Assembly (NCBI GenBank): GCA_028819215.1
Contig: JAPPMG010000080.1
Span: forward strand, 1-37,397
Reading direction: 5' to 3'
Source: Bryobacterales bacterium
GTDB taxonomy: Bacteria; Acidobacteriota; Terriglobia; Bryobacterales; UBA6623
Length of the DNA stretch: 37,397 bases
The notes under the pieces: generated by a model
Databases searched by the model: none
What the model saw: the letters and a program-made list of their open reading frames with translations, nothing else
Told to the model about the DNA's origin: nothing
Shown: positions 1 to 9,391 of the stretch, piece by piece
Layout: each line of letters begins with the position of its first letter
How positions within the stretch are numbered: the stretch's first letter is position 1
Translations under genes and position numbers: made by a program

Positions 1-39
1 TACACGCTTTCTCCAAGAGCAGGAAATCGTTAAGTTATT

Positions 40-3018
40 TTGGCGAGAATCCTTAACCGGCCCAGCGCGATCGCCGTGGATGCAGATGGCAACATCTTCG
101 TCGGCGAGTATGCCGGCTATCGAGTACGCAAGATTGACACGGTGGGCACAATTACCACAATCGCCGGCGTTGGGACTAAGGGCGGTGCGGGCGACGGAGG
201 GCCAGCCAATGCGGCCCAGTTCAACTTCATAAGCGGTTTGGCGGTGGACGGTTCGGGCAATGTTTATGTGTCTGACATGAACGAAGTCCGAATACGCAAG
301 ATCGCTCCGGAAGGCACGATTACGACGATCGCCGGTACGGGGATCCCTGGCCACACAGGGCATGGTGGCCCGGCTATCGAGGCCCGGATACGAACACCCG
401 GCGGCATCGCACTCGATTCCTCAGGCAATCTCTTTCTGACCGAATTCTGGGCCGGCCGGCTCCGCAGAATCGACCCCGCGGGCGTCATCACGACGATCGC
501 AGGAACGGGCGAACAGAGTTCCACGGGAGACATGGGCTTGGCCACCGACGCCGCTCTCGACCGCCCGCGCAACATTGCCGCAGGCTCTGACGGCAGGCTC
601 TATGTCGTAGAGAACTACGCAGACCGGATCCGCGTCCTGAGTCCCACAGCCGAACGTTCGCGCTTTTCAGTGCCGCTGGGCAGCAGCGGGGACTCTGTCA
701 TGGTCATCGTCGAGCAAGACGGGTCATTGAAGCTGGACGGCTCGCCGCTCGTGCGCGGCCTGGAAGTCGTGGCCAGCAACGGCCACCGCTTCTCGTTCGG
801 ACAGACTGAGAGTGGAGGGGTCACGGCTACATACGTCCCCAACACGCAGACCGTCGAGTTGCCGACAGGGAAGTCTGTCACCCTGACGGCCGGCCAAGAC
901 GGCGGGTGGCGAATTGGCGATCAGGTTGCAACGAACGGGTACCGCCATGTAGAGGATGGCAGGGAGTACCTGTTGGAATGGACCGGAGCGCAGTGGCGGC
1001 TTGCCAAGTACACGATTCGAACGATTGCGGGAACGGTTGGCGTTGCCGAAGGAGTTCCGGCAACTGAGGCAAGACTATTCAATCCGTACTTCGTGGCGCT
1101 AGATTCCATTGGCAATGTGTACGTGTCGGAATCCTCCAACCACCGCGTGCGCAAGATCGACAAGTCGGGCACCATCACGACGTTTGCCGGAACAGGGGAG
1201 CGAGGCTACGCAGGTGACGGGGGGCCTGCTACACGGGCCGAGTTTGACTCCCCGAGGGGAATCGCTGTCAATTGGCTTGGCGAGATCTTCGTGGCTGACT
1301 ACGCAAACCACGTAGTGCGCAAGATCGACGTTTTGGGAAGAATTTCCACGATCAGTACTAGTCGCCCGCTATTTAATCCATACGGCTTGGCCTTGGACGT
1401 GTTCGGAAACGTGCTATTGGCCGAATCGCATGTCCGAAATCACTTGGTGCGGCGGATCGACTCTCGTGGAAACGTCACAACCGTTGCTGGTGCCCTAGGA
1501 CAACGAGGTGGCTTTGCAGGGGGCGGCTCGGCAGCCGCGGCTCGGCTCAACTACCCGAGAGCCGTCGCGGCAGACACAATGGGCAACGTGTATGTTGCCG
1601 ATTACTTCAACCATCGCGTGCGCAAGATTGATGCTACGGGCACGATTGCGACGATCGCCGGGACGGGAGAGCGTGGCTACGCGGGGGACGGTGGGCCGGC
1701 GGCGGATGCCCAGCTTGCATCTCCTAACGGATTGCTGGTGGATCTTGCGGGGAATGTGTATATTTCTGACTCCGGCAATGCCCGCATTCGCAAGATCGAC
1801 TCGTCCGGCATGATCGAAACAATCGCGGGACCGGGAGAACCGGGCATTCTCGGCAACGACGGTCCTGCAGTCAAGGCTCGTCTTGGATATCCGAGAGGCC
1901 TTGCGATGGATGCTTCCGGCAACCTGCTCATCGCGGAATCCGCACACGACATCGTGCGCCGGATTTCTCCGTCGGGCACGATCACGCCATTTGCTGGAAC
2001 CGGCGAGCCGTTCGACCGGCGAAATGGTGGCGCGGCCTCCGCAGCGCAGTTCGGTTATCCGGATGACGTCGCGGCCGACGCTACAGGCAACGTGTATGTG
2101 CTCGATTCGAATCAGGTTCGCAGGATTGATCCCAGCGGTATGATCGCAGCCATCGCCGGTACAGGCGAGTACGGTCACTCTGGGGACGGTGGTCCGGCCA
2201 TTGCGGCGGATCTACAGAATCCGACCGAGATGGGGATGGACGTTGCTGGAAATCTCTACTTGGCAGAAAGGTTTGGCCACCGCGTGAGAAAGATCGACGT
2301 TGCGGGCACGATCACAACGATTGCCGGAACGGGCGAGCGAGGATATTCGGGGGACGGTGGGCCGGCAACCAAGGCCCAAGTCGACAGCCCAAGATCGATA
2401 GCAGTTGACTCCGTTGGCAACGTCTACGTCGCCGACCAAAACAACCACCGCGTACGAAGAATCGACACATCTGGCGTCATCACAACCTACGTCGGCACCG
2501 GGATTCGCGACCGCACCTCGGAATTCGGCTATGTGGCCTCCACGGGCGACGGGCAATCCGACTATCATTGGGACCCCGGCGGTACTGCCCCGGCAGACAG
2601 GGCGAGACTGACGTCCCCATATGAGCTGGCAGTGGACACCAATAACATCCTGTACGTTTTCGACTCGGGAAACCGTTCCAGTTTCAATGCCAGGGTCGGC
2701 AAGATCGACACAGCTTCGGCTGAACCGCTCATCACGCCGCTACCGCCGATGGACGTGCCGCGTTTTGTGACCGGTTTCGACGTAGACGATTCCGGCAACG
2801 TCTTCGTCTTCTCTAGCGGGTCAGTCTTGATGTTCAATTCCGACGGATCGGGAACTACGGTAGCGGGTGGCGGGGAAACACGCTTCGCAGGAAACGGGGA
2901 GCCGGCAGGAGGGGTGTTCATGGGACGGTTCGCCAATATCGCGCTAGGCGCCAATGGAAACATTTGGGTCGCAGACTCTTCGAGTCGGCGTGTCCATGTC
3001 TTGGAGCCCGTGCCATAG
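40..3018 (+). CDS. NHL-repeat beta-propeller protein, probably 5'-truncated
   Basis: About 16 NHL-type blades can be read, with the pattern 'GNVYVAD..NHRVRKID' followed by a linker like 'GTITTIAGTGERGYAGDGGPA', giving a unit of roughly 55 residues. NHL propellers usually act as extracytoplasmic binding scaffolds; no catalytic residues are visible. Residues about 205-325 break the pattern with a non-NHL segment rich in short beta-strand-like stretches. The only usable start is a TTG at 40, and an in-frame TAA lies at 31-33. The protein begins inside what would be a linker ('ARILNRPSAIAVDADGN') and has no signal peptide, although this family is normally exported. I therefore think the 5' end has been lost or frame-broken near position 40. 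The C-terminus ends cleanly after a last blade. The family call is firm; the specific role is unknown. Confidence 0.85.
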   Translation: MARILNRPSAIAVDADGNIFVGEYAGYRVRKIDTVGTITTIAGVGTKGGAGDGGPANAAQFNFISGLAVDGSGNVYVSDMNEVRIRKIAPEGTITTIAGTGIPGHTGHGGPAIEARIRTPGGIALDSSGNLFLTEFWAGRLRRIDPAGVITTIAGTGEQSSTGDMGLATDAALDRPRNIAAGSDGRLYVVENYADRIRVLSPTAERSRFSVPLGSSGDSVMVIVEQDGSLKLDGSPLVRGLEVVASNGHRFSFGQTESGGVTATYVPNTQTVELPTGKSVTLTAGQDGGWRIGDQVATNGYRHVEDGREYLLEWTGAQWRLAKYTIRTIAGTVGVAEGVPATEARLFNPYFVALDSIGNVYVSESSNHRVRKIDKSGTITTFAGTGERGYAGDGGPATRAEFDSPRGIAVNWLGEIFVADYANHVVRKIDVLGRISTISTSRPLFNPYGLALDVFGNVLLAESHVRNHLVRRIDSRGNVTTVAGALGQRGGFAGGGSAAAARLNYPRAVAADTMGNVYVADYFNHRVRKIDATGTIATIAGTGERGYAGDGGPAADAQLASPNGLLVDLAGNVYISDSGNARIRKIDSSGMIETIAGPGEPGILGNDGPAVKARLGYPRGLAMDASGNLLIAESAHDIVRRISPSGTITPFAGTGEPFDRRNGGAASAAQFGYPDDVAADATGNVYVLDSNQVRRIDPSGMIAAIAGTGEYGHSGDGGPAIAADLQNPTEMGMDVAGNLYLAERFGHRVRKIDVAGTITTIAGTGERGYSGDGGPATKAQVDSPRSIAVDSVGNVYVADQNNHRVRRIDTSGVITTYVGTGIRDRTSEFGYVASTGDGQSDYHWDPGGTAPADRARLTSPYELAVDTNNILYVFDSGNRSSFNARVGKIDTASAEPLITPLPPMDVPRFVTGFDVDDSGNVFVFSSGSVLMFNSDGSGTTVAGGGETRFAGNGEPAGGVFMGRFANIALGANGNIWVADSSSRRVHVLEPVP
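1138..2470 (+). repeat. tandem coding repeats of NHL blades
   Basis: Within the NHL gene the DNA itself is repetitive. The block encoding 'RVRKID..GTITTIAGTGERGYAGDGGPA' recurs near 1147, 1618 and 2281 with only scattered third-position changes. The spacing is a multiple of the blade length (about 165-180 bases). The similarity suggests fairly recent blade duplication or gene conversion. Confidence 0.65.
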
Positions 3019-3222
3019 ACGCATCTGGCAGAGAGAATTCTGGCGCACGCATCTCGCCGATCAAGGCCCGAAACAGCCGAATCCTTGACCGAGTCGGGCA
3101 GAGATCGAGCTGCTTGGGAGCTTGGTGTGACTCCGGGCTCCACAAGACGCATTCCCGCCAGCCCGTCTTGACAGCCGAATTCGACAAAGACGAACATACA
3201 TAGAACAAATTTAGTGGTAGTG

Positions 3223-3228
3223 TAGAAT
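3223..3228 (+). promoter_or_regulatory. candidate -10 box for mrfAB
   Basis: TAGAAT matches five of six bases of the -10 consensus and lies 14 bases before the ATG at 3243. A TTGACA occurs at 3168-3173 but is too far upstream (49 bases) to pair with it. The assignment is tentative. Confidence 0.3.
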
Positions 3229-3242
3229 CTAAGAACAAGGAG

Positions 3243-5639
3243 ATGGCGACGATGCCTCCATCAATCAGCCCCGCGAGTCAGTCCGAACAAGCAAACGGAA
3301 CGATAGTTCGACGGCAACCGAGCCCCTTATCACCGCGTGACAGCTCGCTCTCTGGCGTGATCGCACGCTTCGAAGCCCTGCACCGCGAATCCAGCACGCC
3401 CATTGCAGCCATCCGCACCCAGCCGGCGCGGGAGGCGCGCTTTGCGGAGCTTCCCGCCTCGACGGATCCGCGCATCCGAGCGGCGCTCGCAAGCAAGGGG
3501 ATCGAGCAGTTGTATGTCCACCAGGCGCAGAGCCTCGAGCAGATCTCAGCAGGGAAAAACGTGGCCGTGGTCACGCCAACGGCAAGCGGCAAGACCCTCT
3601 GCTACAACCTTCCGGTCTTAAACGCGCTGGCCGCCAACCCGGCCGCCTGTGCGCTGTACTTGTTTCCGACCAAGGCGCTGGCCGTGGACCAGCTTGAGGA
3701 GTTCAACCAGCTCGGAGACGCTCTCGGCGCGGACATCCGGGCCTACACCTACGATGGTGACACGCCTTCCGACGCCCGGCGGGCGATCCGCAGACGCGCC
3801 AACGTGGTTCTCAGCAACCCGGACATGCTGCATGCCGGGATGCTACCCCACCACACCCGCTGGGCGCGCTTCTTTGAACACCTTCGCTACATCGTGATCG
3901 ACGAGCTACACGCCTATCGCGGAGTATTCGGGAGCCACCTCGCCAACGTTCTGCGTCGCCTCAAGCGCATCGCCGCGTTCTATGGCTCTGAGCCGCAGTT
4001 CGTCTGCTGCTCGGCCACCATTGCCAACCCTAGGGAGCTGGCAGAGAACCTCACCGAGGAAGACTTCCAGCTGATTGACGACAACGGGGCGCCAAGCGGC
4101 GAGAAACACTTCGTCTTTTACAACCCGCCGGTAGTCAACGCCCAGCTGGGCATCCGCCGCAGCTACATCAACGAGTCCCGCCGGATGGCGGAAATCTTCC
4201 TCGAGCGCGGGCGGCAGACGCTCGTCTTCGCAAACAACCGCCTCGCGACCGAGGTGCTCACGCGCTATCTCAAGGAAGCGCTCGGCCGGCGGCCCGGCGT
4301 GCCTGCTCAGGTCCGGGGCTACCGCGGCGGCTACCTGCCCCGAGAGCGCAGGGAGATCGAGCGCGAGCTGCGCGATGGGCAGGTCCTCGGCGTCGTCGCC
4401 ACCAACGCGTTGGAACTCGGCATTGACGTAGGGTCCCTGGACGCAGTCGTTCTAGCGGGCTATCCCGGCGCGATCTCGTCTACCTGGCAGCGGGCCGGGA
4501 GGGCGGGACGGCGCAACGACGCCTCGATCGCAGTGCTGGTCGCCTCGTCCGCTCCCCTAGATCAATATGTCGTCGAACATCCCGAGTACTTCTTCGACGC
4601 ATCACCCGAACACGCCCACGTCAACCCCGACAATCTCGAGATCCTAGTGAGCCACCTCAAGTGCGCTGCCTTCGAGCTGCCCGTGCAGGTCGGCGAGAAG
4701 TTCGGCCCGCACGACACCAGCGACCTGTGCCGCTTCCTGGAAGAGACCGGCGTGCTCCATCAGGCCGGCGACGCTTGGCACTGGACATCGGAATCGTACC
4801 CGGCCGATGCCATCAGCCTGCGCAAGATTACTAGCGACAACTTCGTTGTCGTCGACGACAGCGACGATTCCAAGGTCATCGGGGAGGTCTCCTTCCCGGC
4901 AGCGCTCACCAGCCTCCACGAGAAGGCCATCTATATCCACGAGGGCCGCCTGTACCATGTCGAGCGCTTCGAGTACGACGAGCGCAAGGCGTACGTCAAG
5001 CAGGTCGAATGCGGCTACTACACAGACGCCATCGAACACGTGCAGGTCGAACCGCTCGAAGGATTCGACGACGACAGCTTGGGGCCCGCAGTGGCCAGCC
5101 ACGGCGAAGTCCGGATCACGCGCCGGGTGGTCGGATTCAAGAAGATCCGCTTCCACACAAACGAGAACGTCGGCGACGGCAAGCTGTCGATGCCGGAGCA
5201 AGAGATGCATACGACAGCATTCTGGCTGCATTTTCCGATGGAATTCCTAGCTTCCCTGCCCTATTCGACGACCGAGAAGCGCGACGGGCTGATCGGGCTC
5301 GGCAACGTCCTGCGTACCGTTGGCGCCCTCGTCATGATGTGCGACACCCGCGACCTCGGGGTGTCCAGTCTGAACTCGCAGTCCGGCCCGGACCAGCTGC
5401 TGGACCCGGAGGTGTACGTGTATGACAACTACCCCGGCGGGATCGGCCAAAGCGAACCGCTGTTCAGGCTGCGAGAATCGATCAGCGCGAAGGCTCGCGA
5501 GCTACTCGAGTCTTGCCCTTGCGCCACGGGCTGCCCGAGTTGCGTCGGGGCTCCGGGAGAAGTGGGCACGAGATCCAAGGAGGTCGCACTCCGGCTCGCG
5601 AGCACTCTAGTCTCCAACCAGAGCAGCCCCGCAGCGTGA
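3243..5639 (+). CDS. mrfA: DEAD/DEAH-box helicase with C-terminal DUF1998, MrfA/YprA type
   Basis: This is a superfamily 2 helicase of 798 residues. Walker A is TASGKT (K117), the Walker B box is DELH (220-223), motif III is SAT, and motif VI is QRAGRAGRR (from 416). The C-terminal third is DUF1998 and ends in the zinc-type cluster CPCATGCPSC (C758, C760, C764, C767). This architecture matches Bacillus subtilis MrfA (YprA), a helicase that repairs mitomycin-type DNA damage together with the exonuclease MrfB; the next gene is that exonuclease. AAGGAG at 3237-3242 abuts the ATG at 3243, so the in-frame ATG at 3252, nine bases after the SD, may be the true start (795 residues). Family and partner are clear. 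The repair role is inferred from Bacillus. Confidence 0.93.
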   Translation: MATMPPSISPASQSEQANGTIVRRQPSPLSPRDSSLSGVIARFEALHRESSTPIAAIRTQPAREARFAELPASTDPRIRAALASKGIEQLYVHQAQSLEQISAGKNVAVVTPTASGKTLCYNLPVLNALAANPAACALYLFPTKALAVDQLEEFNQLGDALGADIRAYTYDGDTPSDARRAIRRRANVVLSNPDMLHAGMLPHHTRWARFFEHLRYIVIDELHAYRGVFGSHLANVLRRLKRIAAFYGSEPQFVCCSATIANPRELAENLTEEDFQLIDDNGAPSGEKHFVFYNPPVVNAQLGIRRSYINESRRMAEIFLERGRQTLVFANNRLATEVLTRYLKEALGRRPGVPAQVRGYRGGYLPRERREIERELRDGQVLGVVATNALELGIDVGSLDAVVLAGYPGAISSTWQRAGRAGRRNDASIAVLVASSAPLDQYVVEHPEYFFDASPEHAHVNPDNLEILVSHLKCAAFELPVQVGEKFGPHDTSDLCRFLEETGVLHQAGDAWHWTSESYPADAISLRKITSDNFVVVDDSDDSKVIGEVSFPAALTSLHEKAIYIHEGRLYHVERFEYDERKAYVKQVECGYYTDAIEHVQVEPLEGFDDDSLGPAVASHGEVRITRRVVGFKKIRFHTNENVGDGKLSMPEQEMHTTAFWLHFPMEFLASLPYSTTEKRDGLIGLGNVLRTVGALVMMCDTRDLGVSSLNSQSGPDQLLDPEVYVYDNYPGGIGQSEPLFRLRESISAKARELLESCPCATGCPSCVGAPGEVGTRSKEVALRLASTLVSNQSSPAA

Positions 5640-5659
5640 AGTAGCGGAGGCGACTAACG

Positions 5660-6952
5660 ATGCAGCGCATCACTCAGGGAGACATCAACGCCCTGCGTCG
5701 GCGCATGCAGCTGCGAGAGGAACGCCCAGCTAGCAGCCCGCCAGCACCGCAACCGCCGCAAAGTGCGAGGAAGGGCTCAACGACCTCTACGCTCAGCCGA
5801 GGAATCGAGGGGACGGAACAAGTCACGTCGCTCGGCACATTCTTGTTGCAAGAGCATTTCTACCCCAACGAGCGGTCTCACGGCAGCGTGCAAATCGGCT
5901 GCCTGCAGAGCCTTCCGTGCGATGCCATGCACGACATCGTCGGAGAGCAGCTGCGCTCGACTGACGCCAATCGCTGGGTGTTCCTCGATACCGAGACGAC
6001 CGGCCTGGCCGGCGGCACCGGCACGTGCGCGTTCTTGGTCGGCATCGGAATGATCGAGGAGGGTGGCTTCCGCGTGCAGTTGTACTTCATGCGCGACTTC
6101 GACGAAGAGCACGCCATGCTAGATGCACTGGCCCAGACTCTGGCCCAGTACGACACGGTCATCACCTTCAACGGCAAAGCGTTCGACGTGCCCTTGCTGG
6201 AGACTCGCTACCGCCTCAAGCGCCTGCGCAATCCATTCCGGGGCATGGACCACGTGGACCTGCTGCATCCCTCCAGGCGGCTCTGGAAGGAGCGTCTCGG
6301 CAGCTGCCGCTTGACCAACCTAGAATCCCACGTGCTAGGCGTCGAACGGCAGGGCGACATCCCTGGTGCCCTGATCCCGCAGTGCTATTTCGACTATCTG
6401 CGCAGCGGTGACGGCAGCAAGCTAGCCGCCGTGTTCCACCACAACGTGCTGGACATCGTCTCGCTAGCCTGCATCAACTCAGTGCTATTGACCATATTGG
6501 CCTCGCCGGACCGAACCAGCCTCCGCCACGGCCAAGACATGCACGGCCTGGCCCGCTGGCTGAACAAGCTGGGCAGGGAGGGTCAAGCCTTGACCCTGTA
6601 CCGCACGGCGATCCACAGCGGGCTACCCCGGCGAGACCTTTTCGCAGCACTCTGGGAAACGGCCCAGATCGAGTGCCGCGCCGGCCGCCACGAGGAACAA
6701 ATCCAGCTACTGCGCGATCTCGCGCGCGTAAGCGCCATGCACAGGGCTGCCGCCTTCGTGGAGCTCGCCAAGCACTACGAGCACCGCCTCAAGGACTACG
6801 CACTCGCACTGAAGATGACCCGGAACGCCCAGCGCCACGCCCCATCGGAGGAACTCTGCCACCGGGAGCGCAGGATCCTGCGCAAGCTCAGCGCGACCGC
6901 CAAGGAAGGCGAGGCGGAGGCCGCAGCAGCCGGGGCCGATTCACCGGGCTAG
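5660..6952 (+). CDS. mrfB: DEDDh 3'-5' exonuclease with C-terminal TPR-like helices, MrfB/YprB type
   Basis: The RNase H-like exonuclease domain shows all the acidic residues: FLDTETTGL (D110, E112), FNGKAFD (D176), and HHNVLDIVSL with H260 four residues from D265, the DEDDh arrangement. Residues about 290-420 form helical TPR-like repeats. The order and length (430 residues) fit YprB/MrfB of Bacillus, which degrades DNA with the MrfA helicase during repair of mitomycin damage. It starts 20 bases after mrfA with a good SD (GGAGG, 5646-5650) nine bases before the ATG, so the two genes form an operon. Its last 12 bases overlap the 3' end of dnaG on the other strand. The N-terminal 60 residues are Pro/Ser/Arg-rich and probably flexible. 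Confidence 0.92.
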   Translation: MQRITQGDINALRRRMQLREERPASSPPAPQPPQSARKGSTTSTLSRGIEGTEQVTSLGTFLLQEHFYPNERSHGSVQIGCLQSLPCDAMHDIVGEQLRSTDANRWVFLDTETTGLAGGTGTCAFLVGIGMIEEGGFRVQLYFMRDFDEEHAMLDALAQTLAQYDTVITFNGKAFDVPLLETRYRLKRLRNPFRGMDHVDLLHPSRRLWKERLGSCRLTNLESHVLGVERQGDIPGALIPQCYFDYLRSGDGSKLAAVFHHNVLDIVSLACINSVLLTILASPDRTSLRHGQDMHGLARWLNKLGREGQALTLYRTAIHSGLPRRDLFAALWETAQIECRAGRHEEQIQLLRDLARVSAMHRAAAFVELAKHYEHRLKDYALALKMTRNAQRHAPSEELCHRERRILRKLSATAKEGEAEAAAAGADSPG

Positions 6953-8683
6953 GCCAAGCTCCCGCTCCAAGCGGAGTTTGTCGTCCAACAGCTTGGGCAA
7001 GTCGGCAGTGCTTTCGCTGCGACCGATGCGCCTTAGCAGATCTTGGTACTGGTCTTCCAGCGCCTGCCGCTGCAGAGCCGCAAGCAGATCTTCGCCATCG
7101 GCCGGCGTGGGCATCGGGCGATCGCGGTCGAAGACCAAGCGCGCCAAACGCTCTCGATCAGCACCATCCAGACGGCCCTCGACGGCTTCGTAGCGAAACG
7201 GGTCATCCGTTTTCTCGACGGCTCTGATCGCTGACAAGATCTGTCGGCTCGGCAACCCGCGCTCAGCAATCTCGCAGGCCTTCTCCAAGAACTGCTGGCG
7301 GGCCCCGTCGTCGCTTACCAGCAGCACCACCAGCAGCCGCTCGCTCGGAGAGAGGCCATCCGCGTGAGCGACCGGCACGGCTTCGGTTCGAGAGGAGGGT
7401 TTGGCGGCACTGCGCAACTTAGCCAGCGCAAGGCTCTGCGGTAGCCCGATATGCTGGGCCAAGTCCGTGACCGTGGTTGCTTGCTGCACTTCGTCAGGGA
7501 GCAAGACGACCGATCGCAACAAATGCTCGAACGCCTTGGTCCGACCGTCCGAGGTCGACAGGTCGAACAGGGTGCGCGAGCGGTCGAGCAGCCAGTGAAA
7601 GTAGGCCGGTGCATCTTCCAGCTGCTGGCGATAGCTCTCCCCCCCTTGCTCGCGACAATACTCGTCAGGATCGAGCCCCCCGGGCAGTTCCAGCACGCGT
7701 ACGTGCATGCCGTCTCGCAGGAGCATTTCCACGGAGCGCTCGGCGGCCGCCTGTCCGGCCGAGTCGGAATCGAAATTGACGACGACGGTGTCGCAATGCC
7801 GGCGTAGCATGCCGATCTGTCTCGATGTCAGCGCCGTTCCGCAGGTTGCCACGGAATTGCGGATGCCGGCCCTCCAGACGCCGATCACATCCATGTATCC
7901 TTCGACGAGGACTGCTAGGTTGCTCTGGCGCATCGCAGTGCGTGCGCGGTGGATGTTGTACAGCACCGCGTTCTTGCGATATATCGGCGTCTCCGGCGAG
8001 TTCAGGTACTTGGGCTTGCCGTCGGGTTGGAGGCTGCGCCCGCCGTAGCCGATGAGATTGCCGCCGTCGGAGTGGATGGGAAACATGAGTCGGTCGCGAA
8101 AGCGCGCGTAGACCGAATTGTCCTTCTCCGACTGGCCGACCAAGCCAGACTCCAGCACGTGTGATCGCTTGAGCCTTTTTTTCCTCAGGTAGCTCATCAG
8201 CGCACCGCCTCCGGGGGCATAGCCGAGCCCGAACTCCTTGATCTCTTCGGGGCCAAGGCCGCGCTGCCTGAGATACAGCATGGCTTCGGAGCCACGCTTT
8301 GAGCCGAGCTGCTCGACGAAGAATCGCTGTCCAAGTTCATGGACCTGCAGCAAGCCTTCGCGGGTGCGCGCCGCAGCGTCGGCGCCAGGGCCGCCGCCCA
8401 TGCGGGGCATCTCCTTGCCCTGTTGCTGAGCCAGCAGCTTGAGAGCCTCGATGAAGCTCAGTCCCTGCAACTCCATCAGGAAGTTAAAGACATCGCCGCT
8501 CTTGCCGCAGCCGAAGCACTTGTAGATCTGCAGCCCGCCATGGACCGAGAAAGACGGTGTCTTCTCGGTATGGAATGGGCACAGCCCGATGTAGCGGTTC
8601 CCGGACTGCCGCTTTAGGCGCACATTCGCCCCGACGACACTTACTATGTCGGCGGCTGCCTTGACCTCTTGGGCGAAGTCCAT
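6941..8683 (-). CDS. dnaG: DNA primase DnaG
   Basis: This gene makes RNA primers at the replication fork. The CHC2-type zinc finger is present (C35, H38, C56, C59 in GLCPFHTEKTPSF...YKCFGCG). The catalytic core has the basic RDRLMFPI motif (about 197-204). The TOPRIM motifs are VEGYMD (E261) and NFDSDSAG (D305, D307). The C-terminal 150 residues, expected to bind the DnaB helicase, are divergent. The 580-residue length is usual for the family. The rpoD or rpsU gene that often accompanies dnaG is not adjacent. Instead a secreted DUF1080 gene lies 39 bases upstream on the same strand and may share its transcript. No strong SD precedes the ATG at 8683. Confidence 0.97.
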   Translation of the reverse strand: MDFAQEVKAAADIVSVVGANVRLKRQSGNRYIGLCPFHTEKTPSFSVHGGLQIYKCFGCGKSGDVFNFLMELQGLSFIEALKLLAQQQGKEMPRMGGGPGADAAARTREGLLQVHELGQRFFVEQLGSKRGSEAMLYLRQRGLGPEEIKEFGLGYAPGGGALMSYLRKKRLKRSHVLESGLVGQSEKDNSVYARFRDRLMFPIHSDGGNLIGYGGRSLQPDGKPKYLNSPETPIYRKNAVLYNIHRARTAMRQSNLAVLVEGYMDVIGVWRAGIRNSVATCGTALTSRQIGMLRRHCDTVVVNFDSDSAGQAAAERSVEMLLRDGMHVRVLELPGGLDPDEYCREQGGESYRQQLEDAPAYFHWLLDRSRTLFDLSTSDGRTKAFEHLLRSVVLLPDEVQQATTVTDLAQHIGLPQSLALAKLRSAAKPSSRTEAVPVAHADGLSPSERLLVVLLVSDDGARQQFLEKACEIAERGLPSRQILSAIRAVEKTDDPFRYEAVEGRLDGADRERLARLVFDRDRPMPTPADGEDLLAALQRQALEDQYQDLLRRIGRSESTADLPKLLDDKLRLERELGLAR

Positions 8684-8722
8684 GCTGCTGTGGGAGGCGC
8701 GGCCGGGTCTCCCAAACTGCGA

Positions 8723-9382
8723 CTAGTCGAGCAGCTTGACGCGGATGTTTTTGTACATGACGACGCTGCCGGGATCGTGGCCCTGCAAGGCGAAAGTACC
8801 GGTGTCCAGCTTGCGCAGGGGAAAATTCTGGCCGCGGCCATTCGAGCGCGGGCGCAAGCCGTCCCAGTCGTCGGGCTGGACCCAATTCGTGATCAGATCG
8901 TCGTTGACGTAGATCTTGACGCTGTTACCGCGCACGACAATGTGCTCAGTGAACCACTCGTCGTCCTTGGCCGGCGGCACGAGGTTGTCAGAGACGCCAT
9001 ACAGCCCGCCTGTTTTGCGAGGATCCCGGTTGAACGTATTGTTGACTTGGACTTCAAAGCCTTTGTCCGGCCAGCCGGTCTCTTGGTAGGCGGTATGGAA
9101 GTAGATTCCGCCGTTGGAGTTGTTCTTGGCGAGCACGTCGACCTTGAGTTCGAAGTTGCGGAAGTTGGCGCCAGCCACCTTGCCGTCATAGAACAGGTGG
9201 GCTCGGGGCCCCTGGGCGAGAATCACACCGTCCTTGATCTTGAACGTATCCGGGTTTTCAGTGCTCAGCTTCCAGCCCTCAAAACTGGAACCGTCCCAGA
9301 GGTCGACCCACCCATCCTCGTCGGCGAACAACGGGGACGCGAGCAGAGCAGCAGCGCAAGCGAGGCGAATCAGTGCTTTCAT
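8723..9382 (-). CDS. secreted DUF1080 (3-keto-disaccharide hydrolase-like) protein
   Basis: This 219-residue protein has a clear Sec signal peptide (MKALIRLACAAALLASPLFA, cleavage near 20). It is followed by a single DUF1080 domain with the typical 'GW.DLWDGSSFEGWKL' opening, 'NGGIYFHTA', 'GFEVQVNN', 'TGGLYG' and the closing 'G.FALQGHDPGS'. DUF1080 has a concanavalin-like fold, and characterised members act on 3-keto-glycosides or bind sugars. A periplasmic carbohydrate role is therefore likely but not proven. The gene lies just upstream of dnaG on the same strand. A TACAAT box sits nine bases before the ATG and no SD is visible, suggesting a leaderless mRNA. Confidence 0.9.
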   Translation of the reverse strand: MKALIRLACAAALLASPLFADEDGWVDLWDGSSFEGWKLSTENPDTFKIKDGVILAQGPRAHLFYDGKVAGANFRNFELKVDVLAKNNSNGGIYFHTAYQETGWPDKGFEVQVNNTFNRDPRKTGGLYGVSDNLVPPAKDDEWFTEHIVVRGNSVKIYVNDDLITNWVQPDDWDGLRPRSNGRGQNFPLRKLDTGTFALQGHDPGSVVMYKNIRVKLLD

Positions 9383-9391
9383 AACACGGTC

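Noticed and set aside
1138..2470. A CRISPR-like array, because of the regular DNA repeats
   Set aside because: The repeats are in frame, about 165-180 bases apart, and encode NHL blades.
3168..3173. TTGACA as a -35 for mrfAB
   Set aside because: No -10-like hexamer lies 16-18 bases downstream; the only good -10 candidate is 49 bases away.
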